The notes: a model not told the origin generated them from the letters alone. 64,000 bases of DNA from Gluconacetobacter aggeris (GCF_014174395.1 NZ_JABEQD010000007.1:1-64000), one strand, 5' to 3'. Positions 36,497-45,961 are shown, counted from the first letter of the stretch. Numbers and translations are program-made.

Positions 36497-37494
36497 CACT
36501 GAACCGTCTCCCGGTTCCAGCGCAGCGCCTGGCGGCGCGCGGCAAACAGCGCCATCGTCAGGCCCGAGAACAGCACCGACATCACCGCCAGCGCGGCATA
36601 GAGATTGGCATAGGCCGCCCATCCCTGCGCCCATTGCAGATACCAGCCCAGCCCCGCCTTCGCCCCCAGCATCTCGGCCACGATCAGGACGATGAACGAC
36701 GCCCCCAGCCCCATGAACAGGCCGACAAACACATGCGGCAGGCTCGCGGGAATCACGATGGTGCGGATCAGGAACCCGTCCGACGCACCCAGCGTGCGCC
36801 CGACATCGTACAGGCGGGAATCCACCAGCATCACCCCGGAGGCCGTCAGCACCGCGACAGGAAATGCCGTAGCCAGCGCGATCAGGAAGATGCTGGCGGC
36901 AGAAATCGTCGGGAACACGAACAGCGCGACCGGCAGCCAGGCAATCGGCGGCAACGGTCCCAGCAGCCGAATGACCGGATGCCCCCAATAACGCGCCTCC
37001 GGCGACCACCCCATCGCCAGCCCGGCCAGGAATCCCGACAACGCCCCCAGCCCGAAACCAGGAAACAGCAGCAACAGCGAACTGATAACGCTGTGCCCAA
37101 GACGCGCGGAATCAACGCGATAGACATCCAGCACCGCTTGCGGCGACGGAAAGAACGGCAGCGGCAGCCACCCGGTCTTGGCGGTCACGACCTCCCACAC
37201 CGCCACCACCACGCCCAGCGCGGCAACACGCCGCCCGTGCCGGGCCAGCGGCGCATACCAGCCGGACGGCCCGATCAGCGCGAACAGGCCGGACAGGATC
37301 GCGACCGCCCCCTCCAGCTCGACCAGCGGCCGCGCCACGGGCGCACGCACGTGGTCGGGCAACAGGCCCGTAACGGCGGCGGCGACGGCCCACGCCAGCC
37401 CGCTGACAAGGCCCGGCCACCACAGGCGGAAGGCAGGCCGTACGGCAATCGGCAGGGCAGCACTGTCGGCCGCCTGTCCGGTCAGGTCAGACAT
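36493..37494 (-). CDS. ssuC: Sulfonate-type ABC transporter permease
   Basis: This 333-residue permease has extra N-terminal hydrophobic segments (about 25-48 and 60-78) before the usual six-helix BPD domain. The coupling segment is RTLGASDGFLIRTIVIPASLP. It also has FPSPQAVLDVY and GPLPPIAWLPVALF, typical of SsuC/TauC. The N-terminal extension makes it longer than standard SsuC (about 260). ATG overlaps the binding-protein gene by 8 bases. Confidence 0.87.
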   Translation of the reverse strand: MSDLTGQAADSAALPIAVRPAFRLWWPGLVSGLAWAVAAAVTGLLPDHVRAPVARPLVELEGAVAILSGLFALIGPSGWYAPLARHGRRVAALGVVVAVWEVVTAKTGWLPLPFFPSPQAVLDVYRVDSARLGHSVISSLLLLFPGFGLGALSGFLAGLAMGWSPEARYWGHPVIRLLGPLPPIAWLPVALFVFPTISAASIFLIALATAFPVAVLTASGVMLVDSRLYDVGRTLGASDGFLIRTIVIPASLPHVFVGLFMGLGASFIVLIVAEMLGAKAGLGWYLQWAQGWAAYANLYAALAVMSVLFSGLTMALFAARRQALRWNRETVQW

Positions 37495-38587
37495 GCGCCG
37501 CCTCCCCCTTTGTCACGTCATCGACAATGCCGCGCGCGAAGCCCTGCGGGTCGAGATCGGGGCTCATCACACCGATGGTCTTGAGCTGCGCCGCGTAGAA
37601 CGCCACCTCCGCCGCAAGATCGTGGCCCAGCGGATGCATATGATGCGTCTGCATCCGCAGGACGGCGGCAATATCCTCGACCGGCGCCTTGACCGCACCA
37701 TATTGCGCAAAGGCGCGCGCCACCTGCATCGGGTCGGCGGCGCAGATTTCCGACGCCTGCACCATGGCATCGACCAGCGCCAGCACGGCCGACCGGTCGC
37801 GCTGCAACAGCGTATTGCTCGCCGCCACCACGCAGCACACCCGCCCCTGCCAGGGCGCGGACAGGTTGGACAGGATCTCCACCAGATCCCCGCCCGACCG
37901 GCGCTGCGCGAGATACATCAGCGGATCGGAATCGGCGTAGGCCTGGATATCGCCTTTCAGCAACGCGGCTTCCAGAAGCGGCGCCGGATAGACACGCCAC
38001 GCCACATCCCGCAGGGGGTCCACGCCGTTGCTCTTCAGCAGCAGGGCGAACGTATTGTACGCAAACCCGGTCGCGTCCGCGATACCGATGGTCTTGCCGC
38101 GCACGCTGGCGATATCGTCCGTCACCCCGGCGCGGCGCGAGCCGACCATGCGCATGCAGCCGCCATGCGTTCCCGCCACCAGCTTCAGGTCGAACCCCTG
38201 CTCCAGCGGCTTGATGAACTGCATGATCATGCCGGCTCCCAGATCGACCTTTCCGGTCGCCACCGCCTCCAGCAGGGTCGGCGTATCGGTCCAGTTCGTG
38301 AATTCGACCTTCAGCCCACGGTCGCGATACAGCCCGATCTGTTCGGCCAGGATCAGCGGCGCGACGCAGGGCGCATTCACCGGCAGCGACAGCCGCACGA
38401 TGCGCAGCCCGTCCGCCGTGCGCGGCAGCGGTCGCGCGCCGGAATGCCGGGCCGCCAGCACCGTGCCGCCCGCCATGGCGGCCAGCGCGCCCAGCACGAC
38501 GGCCCGCCGCCCCCAGCGCACGCCCGGTTCGGGCAGCGGCGGCTCGACGATATCGTCGACCGAACGATTATCCGATGGGTGGGACAT
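37487..38587 (-). CDS. ssuA: Sulfonate-type ABC transporter substrate-binding protein
   Basis: This 366-residue protein starts at ATG 38587 and carries a Tat-like export signal (WGRRAVVLGALAAMAGGTVL). The NMT1/SsuA-like fold is seen in LPVNAPCVAPLILAEQIGLY, GLKVEFTNWTDTPTLLEAVA and GKVDLGAGMIMQF. The helix AFAQYGAVKAPVEDIAAVLR is typical of the family's C-terminal lobe. The substrate is probably an alkanesulfonate or related organosulfur compound, judged from the flavoproteins encoded just upstream; no SsuD is nearby. Confidence 0.82.
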   Translation of the reverse strand: MSHPSDNRSVDDIVEPPLPEPGVRWGRRAVVLGALAAMAGGTVLAARHSGARPLPRTADGLRIVRLSLPVNAPCVAPLILAEQIGLYRDRGLKVEFTNWTDTPTLLEAVATGKVDLGAGMIMQFIKPLEQGFDLKLVAGTHGGCMRMVGSRRAGVTDDIASVRGKTIGIADATGFAYNTFALLLKSNGVDPLRDVAWRVYPAPLLEAALLKGDIQAYADSDPLMYLAQRRSGGDLVEILSNLSAPWQGRVCCVVAASNTLLQRDRSAVLALVDAMVQASEICAADPMQVARAFAQYGAVKAPVEDIAAVLRMQTHHMHPLGHDLAAEVAFYAAQLKTIGVMSPDLDPQGFARGIVDDVTKGEAAHV

Positions 38588-38595
38588 GACGCGCC

Positions 38596-39840
38596 TCAGC
38601 TCCAGGGATGCAGCGGCGGCCTGCGGCCATTGAGGTAGTAATCGCCGACGATCGCGTATTTCCACCGCACCGGGTCATGCAGCGTGTGGGTCCGCGCATT
38701 GCGCCAGAGCCGGTCCAGCCCCAGCGAACGGTCGGTCGATGCCGCGCCCCCCAGTTCGAACAGCCGGTTCGTACTCTCGATGGCAATCTCGGTCGTCAGG
38801 ATCTTGGATTCCGCGACCGCGATCTGCGCGGCAGCCACCGAATCCGGGGTCGGCTCATCCAGCGCCACGTCGATCGCCCGGCCTGCCACGTCCAGCAGCG
38901 CCCGGGCCGCACTCAGCCGGACATGCAGCCCCCCGAGCGCATGAATCGTGTAAGGGTCATCACGCGCCCGCTCGGCGCCACTATCCACCCAGGCACGGGT
39001 CCGCGTGCGGACAAAATTCTCGGTCTCCGCAATCGCGGCTTCCGCCAGTCCGGCATCGATCGCCGACTGAATGAATTGCGAAATCGCGCTGTCTGTCGTC
39101 GGGTTTTCAGGAAGATAAGCCTTCCACGCCGCGACGACCCGCCGTTCCGAAACCCGCACATTCTCGATCAGGACCTTGCCGCTGCCGGTACCGCGCTGAC
39201 CGAACGACGCCCAGTCGTTGATGACGGTCAACCCCGGCGCCGCACGGTCGGCAATGGCCAGCCAGCTCCGCCCTTCCTCGTCCAATGCCACGATCTGCAC
39301 CAGATCCGCCGCAAGCGCGCCGCTGGCATAATGCTTGACGCCATTGACGACCACATCGCGCCCATCGCGCACGAAACGGGTCTTCAGATCGCTGACTGTA
39401 CGCGTGCCGGTTTCGGAAAACGCGTTGCCGAAACGCCTGCCGGCCAGAATTTCAGCGAACAGGTCCGCCTTCTGCTCTTCAGTCCCGGTGGACCGGATAA
39501 CCGCCACCGTGGCCAGATGATTCTGCGTCAACTGGCCGATCGACGAATCCGCCGCCGAGATCAGCCGGATCACGTGCCCCACCGTCACATAGGATACATC
39601 GGCGCCGCCATAGGCGCGCGGCACGGTAACCCCCCACAGGCCCGAAGCGGAATAAAGGTCCAGTTCGGCGGAAGGAAACAAATCCCGGCGGTCCCGCTCC
39701 ACGGCACCTTCCGCGATCCGCGCCGCGACATCGCGTGCAATCGCGATCGCTTCTTCATCGTCGCGGATCACATGCGCCGCAGGCCGGGCAGCCGGCGGCG
39801 GAACCACGCCGCCGGCACCGACAACAAGGGGAATGCTCAT
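38596..39840 (-). CDS. sfnB: SfnB-family sulfur acquisition flavoprotein
   Basis: This 414-residue protein has the acyl-CoA dehydrogenase fold. The C-terminus TLHDPVRWKYAIVGDYYLNG...PPLHPW is the SfnB hallmark, and GNAFSETGTR, FGQRGTGSGKVLIENV and LFELGGAASTDRSLGLDRLWRNART are further family features. SfnB-like enzymes act with reduced FMN on sulfones and similar compounds in sulfur-starved cells. It lies 8 bases before ssuA. Confidence 0.88.
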   Translation of the reverse strand: MSIPLVVGAGGVVPPPAARPAAHVIRDDEEAIAIARDVAARIAEGAVERDRRDLFPSAELDLYSASGLWGVTVPRAYGGADVSYVTVGHVIRLISAADSSIGQLTQNHLATVAVIRSTGTEEQKADLFAEILAGRRFGNAFSETGTRTVSDLKTRFVRDGRDVVVNGVKHYASGALAADLVQIVALDEEGRSWLAIADRAAPGLTVINDWASFGQRGTGSGKVLIENVRVSERRVVAAWKAYLPENPTTDSAISQFIQSAIDAGLAEAAIAETENFVRTRTRAWVDSGAERARDDPYTIHALGGLHVRLSAARALLDVAGRAIDVALDEPTPDSVAAAQIAVAESKILTTEIAIESTNRLFELGGAASTDRSLGLDRLWRNARTHTLHDPVRWKYAIVGDYYLNGRRPPLHPWS

Positions 39841-39876
39841 GGCTATTATCCGTATTCTGTCCCGTAAGCCGGGAAA

Positions 39877-41082
39877 TCAGGAAGCCAGGACCCTCTGCCC
39901 GGCCTTGCGGCGAACCAGCTCTCCATGCGGCGCGTGAATCCGCCCGCACAACGCGTCCCGATGACATCGCTCCAGCGGATTGCGCGCGCTCAGCCCCGCA
40001 TTGCCCGCCAGCGACAGCAGATGCAGCGTCAGGTCCGCCGCCCCGTCGATCACCCGTGCCTTGATGACGGCCGCGCCACGATCGGCCGCCTCGGCCCTGC
40101 CGGCGGCGACGTCTCCCGCATACAGGTCGAGAAGCATCCGGTTCTCGTCCAGCGCCAGCACCACCCTGCCAACCGCATCCTGGACCGAGGGCAGCGTCGC
40201 CAGCGGCTGGCCCAGGTTCGATGGCACGCGCCCGCGCAGAAAGTCCGCCGTCCAGTCCAGAGCGGCCCGCACGATCCCGTCATACAGCGCCCCCAGCAGG
40301 CCGGTATTCCACCGCATCATGCCACCCAGCACCGGATGCCTCGCATCGCTTTCGACCAGATCCGTGACATCTCCGGCGGGGACGGCCACGTCACGGAATT
40401 CGACCTCGTGGCTATGCGTCGCCCGCATGCCCACATGGTCCCAGTTCCGATGCACGATCACCCCGTCAGCCCGCGCCGGCACCAGGAACAGCCCGACGCG
40501 CGGCGTCGGCTCGTCGGTCCGGGCCCGCACCAGCAACCATGCCAGTGCCGGAATGCCCGTCACATAGGCCTTGCGCCCCGTGATCCGCCATCCGTCCGGC
40601 GTGGCGGTGGCCACCGTCTCGGGCAGGCCACCATAGGAGGCCGAGCCCAGATCGGGCTCCGCCAGCGCGGCATTGATCAGCCCCGGCAGCCGGACATTCT
40701 CCTCCTCCAGCCGGGCCGCCAGCGCCTCCGGCCACCCCGCCCGCGCCGCAATCGTCGCATGAACCATGTAATGATTGACGATCACCAGCGCGGTGGAGGC
40801 GTCTCCCTGCGCCAGACTGCCGATCACCGCCTGCGCCGTCGCCAGCGATCCGCCCAGCCCGCCCGCCTCCCCCCGGCTGGGCAGCGCCATCAGGCCGGAG
40901 GCAATGAAATCGGCGATATCGTCGAACGGAAAGCCGGCATCCCGATCATGCCCGGCCGCCCGGTCCGCAAAGAGGCCGCGCAGCGATGCCGCCCGCGCCA
41001 GGATCGCATCCGCGTTCGCACCACCCACCTGTTCCGCACTCTCACCCCTGGAGACGGCGCGGGACGTCGGAATCGAAATCAT
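39877..41082 (-). CDS. Acyl-CoA dehydrogenase-like flavoprotein
   Basis: This 401-residue acyl-CoA dehydrogenase-fold protein starts at ATG 41082. It has GLMALPSRGEAGGLGGSLAT, the middle domain GRKAYVTGIPALAWLLVRAR and the C-terminal helical region (LSLAGNAGLSARNPLERCHR). The catalytic Glu of true dehydrogenases is not evident, and similarity is to monooxygenase-like members near sulfur-acquisition genes. It is the second of three paralogous flavoproteins in this operon. Substrate unknown. Confidence 0.75.
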   Translation of the reverse strand: MISIPTSRAVSRGESAEQVGGANADAILARAASLRGLFADRAAGHDRDAGFPFDDIADFIASGLMALPSRGEAGGLGGSLATAQAVIGSLAQGDASTALVIVNHYMVHATIAARAGWPEALAARLEEENVRLPGLINAALAEPDLGSASYGGLPETVATATPDGWRITGRKAYVTGIPALAWLLVRARTDEPTPRVGLFLVPARADGVIVHRNWDHVGMRATHSHEVEFRDVAVPAGDVTDLVESDARHPVLGGMMRWNTGLLGALYDGIVRAALDWTADFLRGRVPSNLGQPLATLPSVQDAVGRVVLALDENRMLLDLYAGDVAAGRAEAADRGAAVIKARVIDGAADLTLHLLSLAGNAGLSARNPLERCHRDALCGRIHAPHGELVRRKAGQRVLAS

Positions 41083-41095
41083 GAGGCTACCCGCG

Positions 41096-42331
41096 TCATG
41101 CCGGCACCCCGCCGGCCGCCGCATTCTGGCGCTTCAGCCCTTCGAGATAAGGCGTCCACAGCCGCGTCCCATTCAGCGCAAGGTCGCCCAACTCCCTCTG
41201 GCGCTGCGCCGCCGGATTGTGGGAGGCCAGGACGCGGGCATTGCGCCAGTGCCGGTCATAGCGCCGCGTCTCGCTGGTGGCGGACGCCCCTCCGACCTCG
41301 AACAGCAGCGTCGCCGCCTCGAGCGTCTGCCCGACGATGATCTGCTGCGCCTTGAACGCGATTTCCTGCGCGGTCTCGATCGCCGGATGGCCCGTCTCGC
41401 CCTTCTCCCAGAACGGCTCGGCCACCGCCAGCGCGTCGGATACCGTATCGACCAGGGCAGCGGTCGAGAACGCCAGCGCCGACAGCCGCCCGACCACGCT
41501 CTGGACCACCGGATCGTCCTTCTGGATCACCTTGCCGGGCACACCGAACAGGCGCGTCCGGGGCCGCACGAATTCCAGCGCGTCACGCAGCACCGCCTGC
41601 GCAATGCCGGCCAGCGCCGTATTATGAAATTGCTGGTAATAGGCCCCCAGATAATCCGGGGCGGGCAATTCCGTCAGCGGAGTCTGGTCCAGGATCTGGG
41701 CGGCGGGGACGACCACATTGTCGAAGATCGTGGTCCCGCTGCCCGTCAGGCGCTGCCCGAACCCGTCCCAATCATCGATCCGGGTCACGCCGGGGCAGTC
41801 GGCCCGCACGGCCGCATGGACACGCGCATTCTCATTGGCCGCCCACACCACGATCCAGTCGGCGTACAGCGTGCCGGTAGAGTAATATTTGGTGCCGTTC
41901 AGCACCCACCCCTGGGGCGTCTCGCGCAGGGTGGTCTTGATGACCGTCTCATCGTTCCGCTCGGCCATCGCCGCGCCGAACAGCGCGCCGTCATTGATCA
42001 CGTCGAACCAGGGACGCGAGTCCGCACCCTTCTGGCGCCGCCCCTCGATAAAGGCGAAATGCGCCCGCACGATCTGCGGGATGTTGGAATCCGCCGCCGC
42101 CAGCCCGCGCAGCAGCGCAAAACTCTCCCGCAGCGAGGCCCCCAGCCCCCCGGCCTCCCTGGGAACGCGCAGCCGCCCGAAACCGGCATCCAGCAGGGCA
42201 CGCACGGGCGCGCGCGCCAGTTCGCGGTGCTGCTCCCGCTCCACCGCCCCCGCCGCGATCTCGGCAAAAAGCGGCGCGTAGCGCGCCTCGAGCGATGGTT
42301 CGCGCGCACTCTCAAGGGACGACTGGGTCAT
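41096..42331 (-). CDS. DszC/SfnB-like flavin monooxygenase
   Basis: This 411-residue acyl-CoA dehydrogenase-fold protein carries GTKYYSTGTLYADWIVVWA, FGQRLTGSGTTIFDNVVV and FEVGGASATSETRRYDRHWR, patterns of the DszC (dibenzothiophene monooxygenase) group. Such enzymes use reduced FMN to oxygenate sulfur atoms. It is the first gene of the leftward organosulfur series. A flavin reductase would be needed and is not in the window. Confidence 0.82.
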   Translation of the reverse strand: MTQSSLESAREPSLEARYAPLFAEIAAGAVEREQHRELARAPVRALLDAGFGRLRVPREAGGLGASLRESFALLRGLAAADSNIPQIVRAHFAFIEGRRQKGADSRPWFDVINDGALFGAAMAERNDETVIKTTLRETPQGWVLNGTKYYSTGTLYADWIVVWAANENARVHAAVRADCPGVTRIDDWDGFGQRLTGSGTTIFDNVVVPAAQILDQTPLTELPAPDYLGAYYQQFHNTALAGIAQAVLRDALEFVRPRTRLFGVPGKVIQKDDPVVQSVVGRLSALAFSTAALVDTVSDALAVAEPFWEKGETGHPAIETAQEIAFKAQQIIVGQTLEAATLLFEVGGASATSETRRYDRHWRNARVLASHNPAAQRQRELGDLALNGTRLWTPYLEGLKRQNAAAGGVPA

Positions 42332-42409
42332 GCCTCAATTCACCATTAAAAATAGTTATTATGCGCAGAGTAATTTACGAATCGATCGTTGTATAGTCGA
42401 TTTTATTTT

Positions 42410-42426
42410 CACTATATATTATAGTG
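42410..42426. promoter_or_regulatory. Palindromic operator candidate between organosulfur and deaminase genes
   Basis: CACTATA-TAT-TATAGTG is a perfect inverted repeat (7-base arms, 3-base spacer) in the AT-rich 224-base divergent region between 42331 and 42556. It lies 79 bases from the organosulfur start and 130 from the deaminase start, so it could control either. No regulator gene is adjacent. Confidence 0.5.
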
Positions 42427-42555
42427 ATAAACGACCGAAGCACGGCGATCGGTCCGCAATCGTCTCGTTCCGATATCCAAAAGAAAGACGTGCCGTCAGC
42501 CGCACGACAGGGCATCATCGGCCGCAATGGCCCCGTCCCGATGGAGTAAGACGCA

Positions 42556-43578
42556 ATGACCGGCTCGATCGCCGCCTTTATCGACGCCCTGCCCAAGGCG
42601 GAACTGCATGTGCATCTGGAAGGCACGCTGGAGGCATCGCTCAAGATGGCGCTGGCCCACCGCAACGACCATCCGCTGAAGGACAGCAGCGCAGAGGCCA
42701 TCCGCGCCGGCTACACCTATCACGACCTGCTGTCCTTCCTGAACCTCTATTACGAGGGCGTCGAACTTCTGCGGACGGAGCAGGATTTTTACGATCTGTG
42801 CCATCAGTATCTCAGGAAGGTCGCCTCCCAGAACGTCCTCTATGCCGAGATGTTCTTCGACCCGCAGCTTCACACACGGCGCGGCATTCCCTTCGCGACC
42901 GTCATCACCGGCATCACCCGCGCCCGCAAGGACGCCGAACGCGATTTCGGCATCCGTTCGCAGCTCATCATGTGCTTCGTGCGCGAAATGAGCGCGGAAT
43001 CGGCCGACGAGACCTTTACCCAGGCCCTCCCCTATCTCGACGACATCATCGGCGTCGGGCTCGATTCCTACGAGACCGGCAATCCGCCCGCCAAGTTCGC
43101 CCATGTCTTCGCCCGCGCCCGCGCGGCCGGTCTGCATGTGACCATGCATTGCGACCTGGACCAGGAAAACACGCACGAGCATATCCGCCAGGCCCTCGAC
43201 GACCTCGCCAGCGAACGGATCGACCACGGTCTGAACGTGCTGGACCGCCCCGAACTGGTCGCCCGCGCCCGCGCGCGGGACATCGTCTTCACCATCTGCC
43301 CGTCCCCCAACGACGTCATCCGCCCCGGATGCGGCCGGCGCGACCTGCGCGGCATGCTGGATGCCGGGCTGCGGATCACCATCAATTCCGACGATCCGGG
43401 ATATATGAACAGCGCCTACATGACCGAATGCCTGCGCAGCGCGCAGCAAACGGCGGACCTGACACGGGCGGAACTGCTGGCCATCAGCCGCAACGCCTTC
43501 GATTCCGCCTGGATTCCCGACGCCGAACGCCGCCAGTATCTCGACGCGCTGGATCGCTTCGCAGCCCTCCAGGCCTGA
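42556..43578 (+). CDS. Adenosine deaminase-like amidohydrolase lacking the usual HAGE motif
   Basis: This 340-residue TIM-barrel protein has the zinc motif ELHVHLEG (H18, H20), H198, and NSDDPGYM (D279, D280). RIDHG (221-225) holds the usual histidine H224. In adenosine and adenine deaminases the fourth residue of HAGE is the catalytic Glu; here the segment is HCDLDQEN, with Leu201 in that position and Glu204 nearby. The substrate is therefore uncertain: it may be a divergent purine or pterin deaminase. It sits 10 bases before the OCD homologue and is probably cotranscribed. Confidence 0.8.
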   Translation: MTGSIAAFIDALPKAELHVHLEGTLEASLKMALAHRNDHPLKDSSAEAIRAGYTYHDLLSFLNLYYEGVELLRTEQDFYDLCHQYLRKVASQNVLYAEMFFDPQLHTRRGIPFATVITGITRARKDAERDFGIRSQLIMCFVREMSAESADETFTQALPYLDDIIGVGLDSYETGNPPAKFAHVFARARAAGLHVTMHCDLDQENTHEHIRQALDDLASERIDHGLNVLDRPELVARARARDIVFTICPSPNDVIRPGCGRRDLRGMLDAGLRITINSDDPGYMNSAYMTECLRSAQQTADLTRAELLAISRNAFDSAWIPDAERRQYLDALDRFAALQA

Positions 43579-43588
43579 AGGTCACGCC

Positions 43589-44494
43589 ATGCACATCTTC
43601 TCGGCCGCGCAGACAGCCAGCCTCCTCCCCTTCCCCGAACTGGTCGACACCCTGCAGGACGTCCTGCAGGATTACGCCGCCGGACAGATTCAATGTCCGG
43701 AACGCATGGTCCTCGACACGGCAGATGCCGGTGGCCACCTGCTCTGCATGCCGTCCGTGGCCAGCGACATCATGGCGACCAAGCTGATCACGCTCTTTCA
43801 CGGCAACCGCACGCTGCCCGTCATCCAGGGGCAGGTGACCTGCTGCGACGCACGCGACGGCGCATTCCTCTTCACCCTCGACGGGCCCGAAACCACGGGC
43901 CGCCGCACCGCCGCAATGTCGATGCTGGCCATCCGCCTGCTGCACCGCACGACGCCACGTCATGTCCTGATCATCGGCACCGGCACGCAGGCACGCGGCC
44001 ACATCAATGCCCTGCGGGTCCTTCACCCCGAGGCAAGCATCCATGTTCGCGGCCGCAACCCGGCCGCGGTCGCCACCCTTTGCGCCACCCTCGACCCGAC
44101 CGGCCACCATGTCCGCCCCGAGGCCCCCGGCGATGCCGAGGCCGTGGATGTCGTCATCACCACCACCAGCAGCCACGACATCATCTATGACGCAGCCCCT
44201 CGCGCCAGCCGCCTGGTCATCGGCGTCGGCGCCTACCGGCCCGAAATGATCGAAATCGGCCCGAACCTGGTCTTGAACAGCCAGCTCTTCGTCGACGATC
44301 CCATCGGCGCACCGTCCGAGGCCGGCGACCTGATCCAGGCCGGCGTGGACTGGCAGACCGTCCACCCTCTGGCCACGTCCATCCACACGCCCCCGCCGCC
44401 CGACATGCCGGTCCTCTTCAAGTCGGTCGGCTGCGCGGCGTGGGACCTGGCAGCCTGCCGCCTCGCCCGCCGCCTGGCAGAGAGCGTGGATTAA
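43589..44494 (+). CDS. Ornithine cyclodeaminase/mu-crystallin family enzyme
   Basis: This 301-residue protein has the NAD(P)-binding stretch HVLIIGTGTQARGHINALRV, the family segment ATKLITLFHGNRTLPVIQGQ (substrate-binding Lys) and VGAYRPEMIEIG with a distal Asp in FVDDPIGAPSEAGDL. Family members include ornithine cyclodeaminase, alanine dehydrogenase and ketimine (pyrroline-2-carboxylate) reductases. The specific reaction cannot be told. It follows the deaminase-like gene closely and converges on phrB with an 11-base gap. Confidence 0.82.
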   Translation: MHIFSAAQTASLLPFPELVDTLQDVLQDYAAGQIQCPERMVLDTADAGGHLLCMPSVASDIMATKLITLFHGNRTLPVIQGQVTCCDARDGAFLFTLDGPETTGRRTAAMSMLAIRLLHRTTPRHVLIIGTGTQARGHINALRVLHPEASIHVRGRNPAAVATLCATLDPTGHHVRPEAPGDAEAVDVVITTTSSHDIIYDAAPRASRLVIGVGAYRPEMIEIGPNLVLNSQLFVDDPIGAPSEAGDLIQAGVDWQTVHPLATSIHTPPPPDMPVLFKSVGCAAWDLAACRLARRLAESVD

Positions 44495-44505
44495 AAACCG
44501 GGCCT

Positions 44506-45915
44506 TTAGCCTTCCGCCTGGCCGCGCAACGCGCGCCAGGCGGCCAGGGCCCGCTCCCGCGCCGCCTCATGCACCACGATCGGCGCCGGATACCCCGCGA
44601 CACCGCCCGCCAGCCACGGCGCATGGATCTGCGCATCGGACAGCCCCGCCAGTTCGGGCACCCAGGCACGGATATAGGCGCCGGACGGGTCGAATTTACG
44701 CGACTGGATCAGCGGATTCATCATCCGGAAGAAGGGCGCGGCCTCCACCCCGGTTCCGGCGACCCATTGCCAGTTCATCCCGTTGCTGGCCGGGTCGTAA
44801 TCGACCAGCGTATGCGCAAACCAGCGCTCGCCCTCCCGCCAGTCGATCAGCAGATGCTTCACCAGGAACGAGGCCGCAACCATGCGCACGCGGTTATGCA
44901 TCCAGCCGGTCCGCCATAACTGGCGCATGCCCGCATCGACCAGCGGGTAGCCGGTCCGCCCGCGCTGCCACGCACGCAACCCCTCCCGGTCGCGCCGCCA
45001 CGCCATGGCGTCGAATTCCGGGCGCAGATTGCGCGAAAGCAGATCGGGACATGCAAACAGCACCGACCACGCAAAATCCCGCCACCCCAGTTCCGCCATG
45101 AATTTCGCCAGCCCGGCCGCATGCGGCCGCGCAACGACAGCCTGCCGGATCTGCGCGGGCGTGATATGCCCCCAGCACAGGAAGGGCGACAGGCCGGAGG
45201 TCGCCGGCCGCGCCGGGAAATCCCGATCCCGCGCGTAATCCTCCAGCAGACCGTCCAGAAACTGCTCCAGCGCCTCCTGCGCCGCAGCCTCGCCCGGCAT
45301 CCAGGCCTCCTCCAGCCCCGCCGTCCAGCCGGTCGCCCGCATCTCGCGCCCAATGGCCCCCACCTCCACCGTCGGCGGCAGGCCAGCCGGGTCCGGCGTG
45401 GCAAACGCAATCCTCTCCGGCGCCGGCAAGGGCGGCCGCTCATGGCCCATCTGGCACGCCGCACGCCAATAGGCGCCAAAGACGTGATAGGGCTGCCCCA
45501 TCCGGGTGCGGACCGTCCACGGCTCATGCAGCAACGCACCCGCAAAACTGTGGGCCGGGGTGCCCCGCTCCTTCAGCATCGCCTTCAGCCGCGTATCCGT
45601 CTCCCGTCCTTCGGGGTCGTAGCGCCGGTTCCAGAACACCGCCCGCGCCCCGGTCGCCGCAACCACCGCCGGCAGCACCCGGATCGCCGGCCCATGGAAG
45701 ACATGCAGCCTCCCGCCAAGCGGCCGGAGCGCGGCATCGAACGATTCCAGCGCCCGGCCCAGCCACCAGCGCGCCGCAACCTGCCCGGCCGCATCGTCAA
45801 GGATATGGATGCACAGCACCGGCGCACCGGTTTCCAGCGCCGCCGTCAGCGCCGCATTATCCGCCAGACGAAAATCATGGCGAAACCAGACGACCACCGG
45901 AGCAGTCACGATCAT
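44506..45915 (-). CDS. phrB: Deoxyribodipyrimidine photolyase (class I)
   Basis: This 469-residue protein has an N-terminal antenna domain (VVVWFRHDFRLADNAALTAA) and a FAD domain. It contains LSPFLCWGHITPAQI, GYPLVDAGMRQLWRTGWMHN, RMVAASFLVKHLLIDWREG and DYDPASNGMNWQWVAGTG, the class I photolyase hallmarks including Trp residues of the electron chain. It repairs cyclobutane pyrimidine dimers with blue light. AGGATC precedes ATG 45915. Confidence 0.95.
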   Translation of the reverse strand: MIVTAPVVVWFRHDFRLADNAALTAALETGAPVLCIHILDDAAGQVAARWWLGRALESFDAALRPLGGRLHVFHGPAIRVLPAVVAATGARAVFWNRRYDPEGRETDTRLKAMLKERGTPAHSFAGALLHEPWTVRTRMGQPYHVFGAYWRAACQMGHERPPLPAPERIAFATPDPAGLPPTVEVGAIGREMRATGWTAGLEEAWMPGEAAAQEALEQFLDGLLEDYARDRDFPARPATSGLSPFLCWGHITPAQIRQAVVARPHAAGLAKFMAELGWRDFAWSVLFACPDLLSRNLRPEFDAMAWRRDREGLRAWQRGRTGYPLVDAGMRQLWRTGWMHNRVRMVAASFLVKHLLIDWREGERWFAHTLVDYDPASNGMNWQWVAGTGVEAAPFFRMMNPLIQSRKFDPSGAYIRAWVPELAGLSDAQIHAPWLAGGVAGYPAPIVVHEAARERALAAWRALRGQAEG

Positions 45916-45961
45916 CCGATCCTTTCAGGCAACCTCCACCCGTCAGGTCAGATACCAGCCC

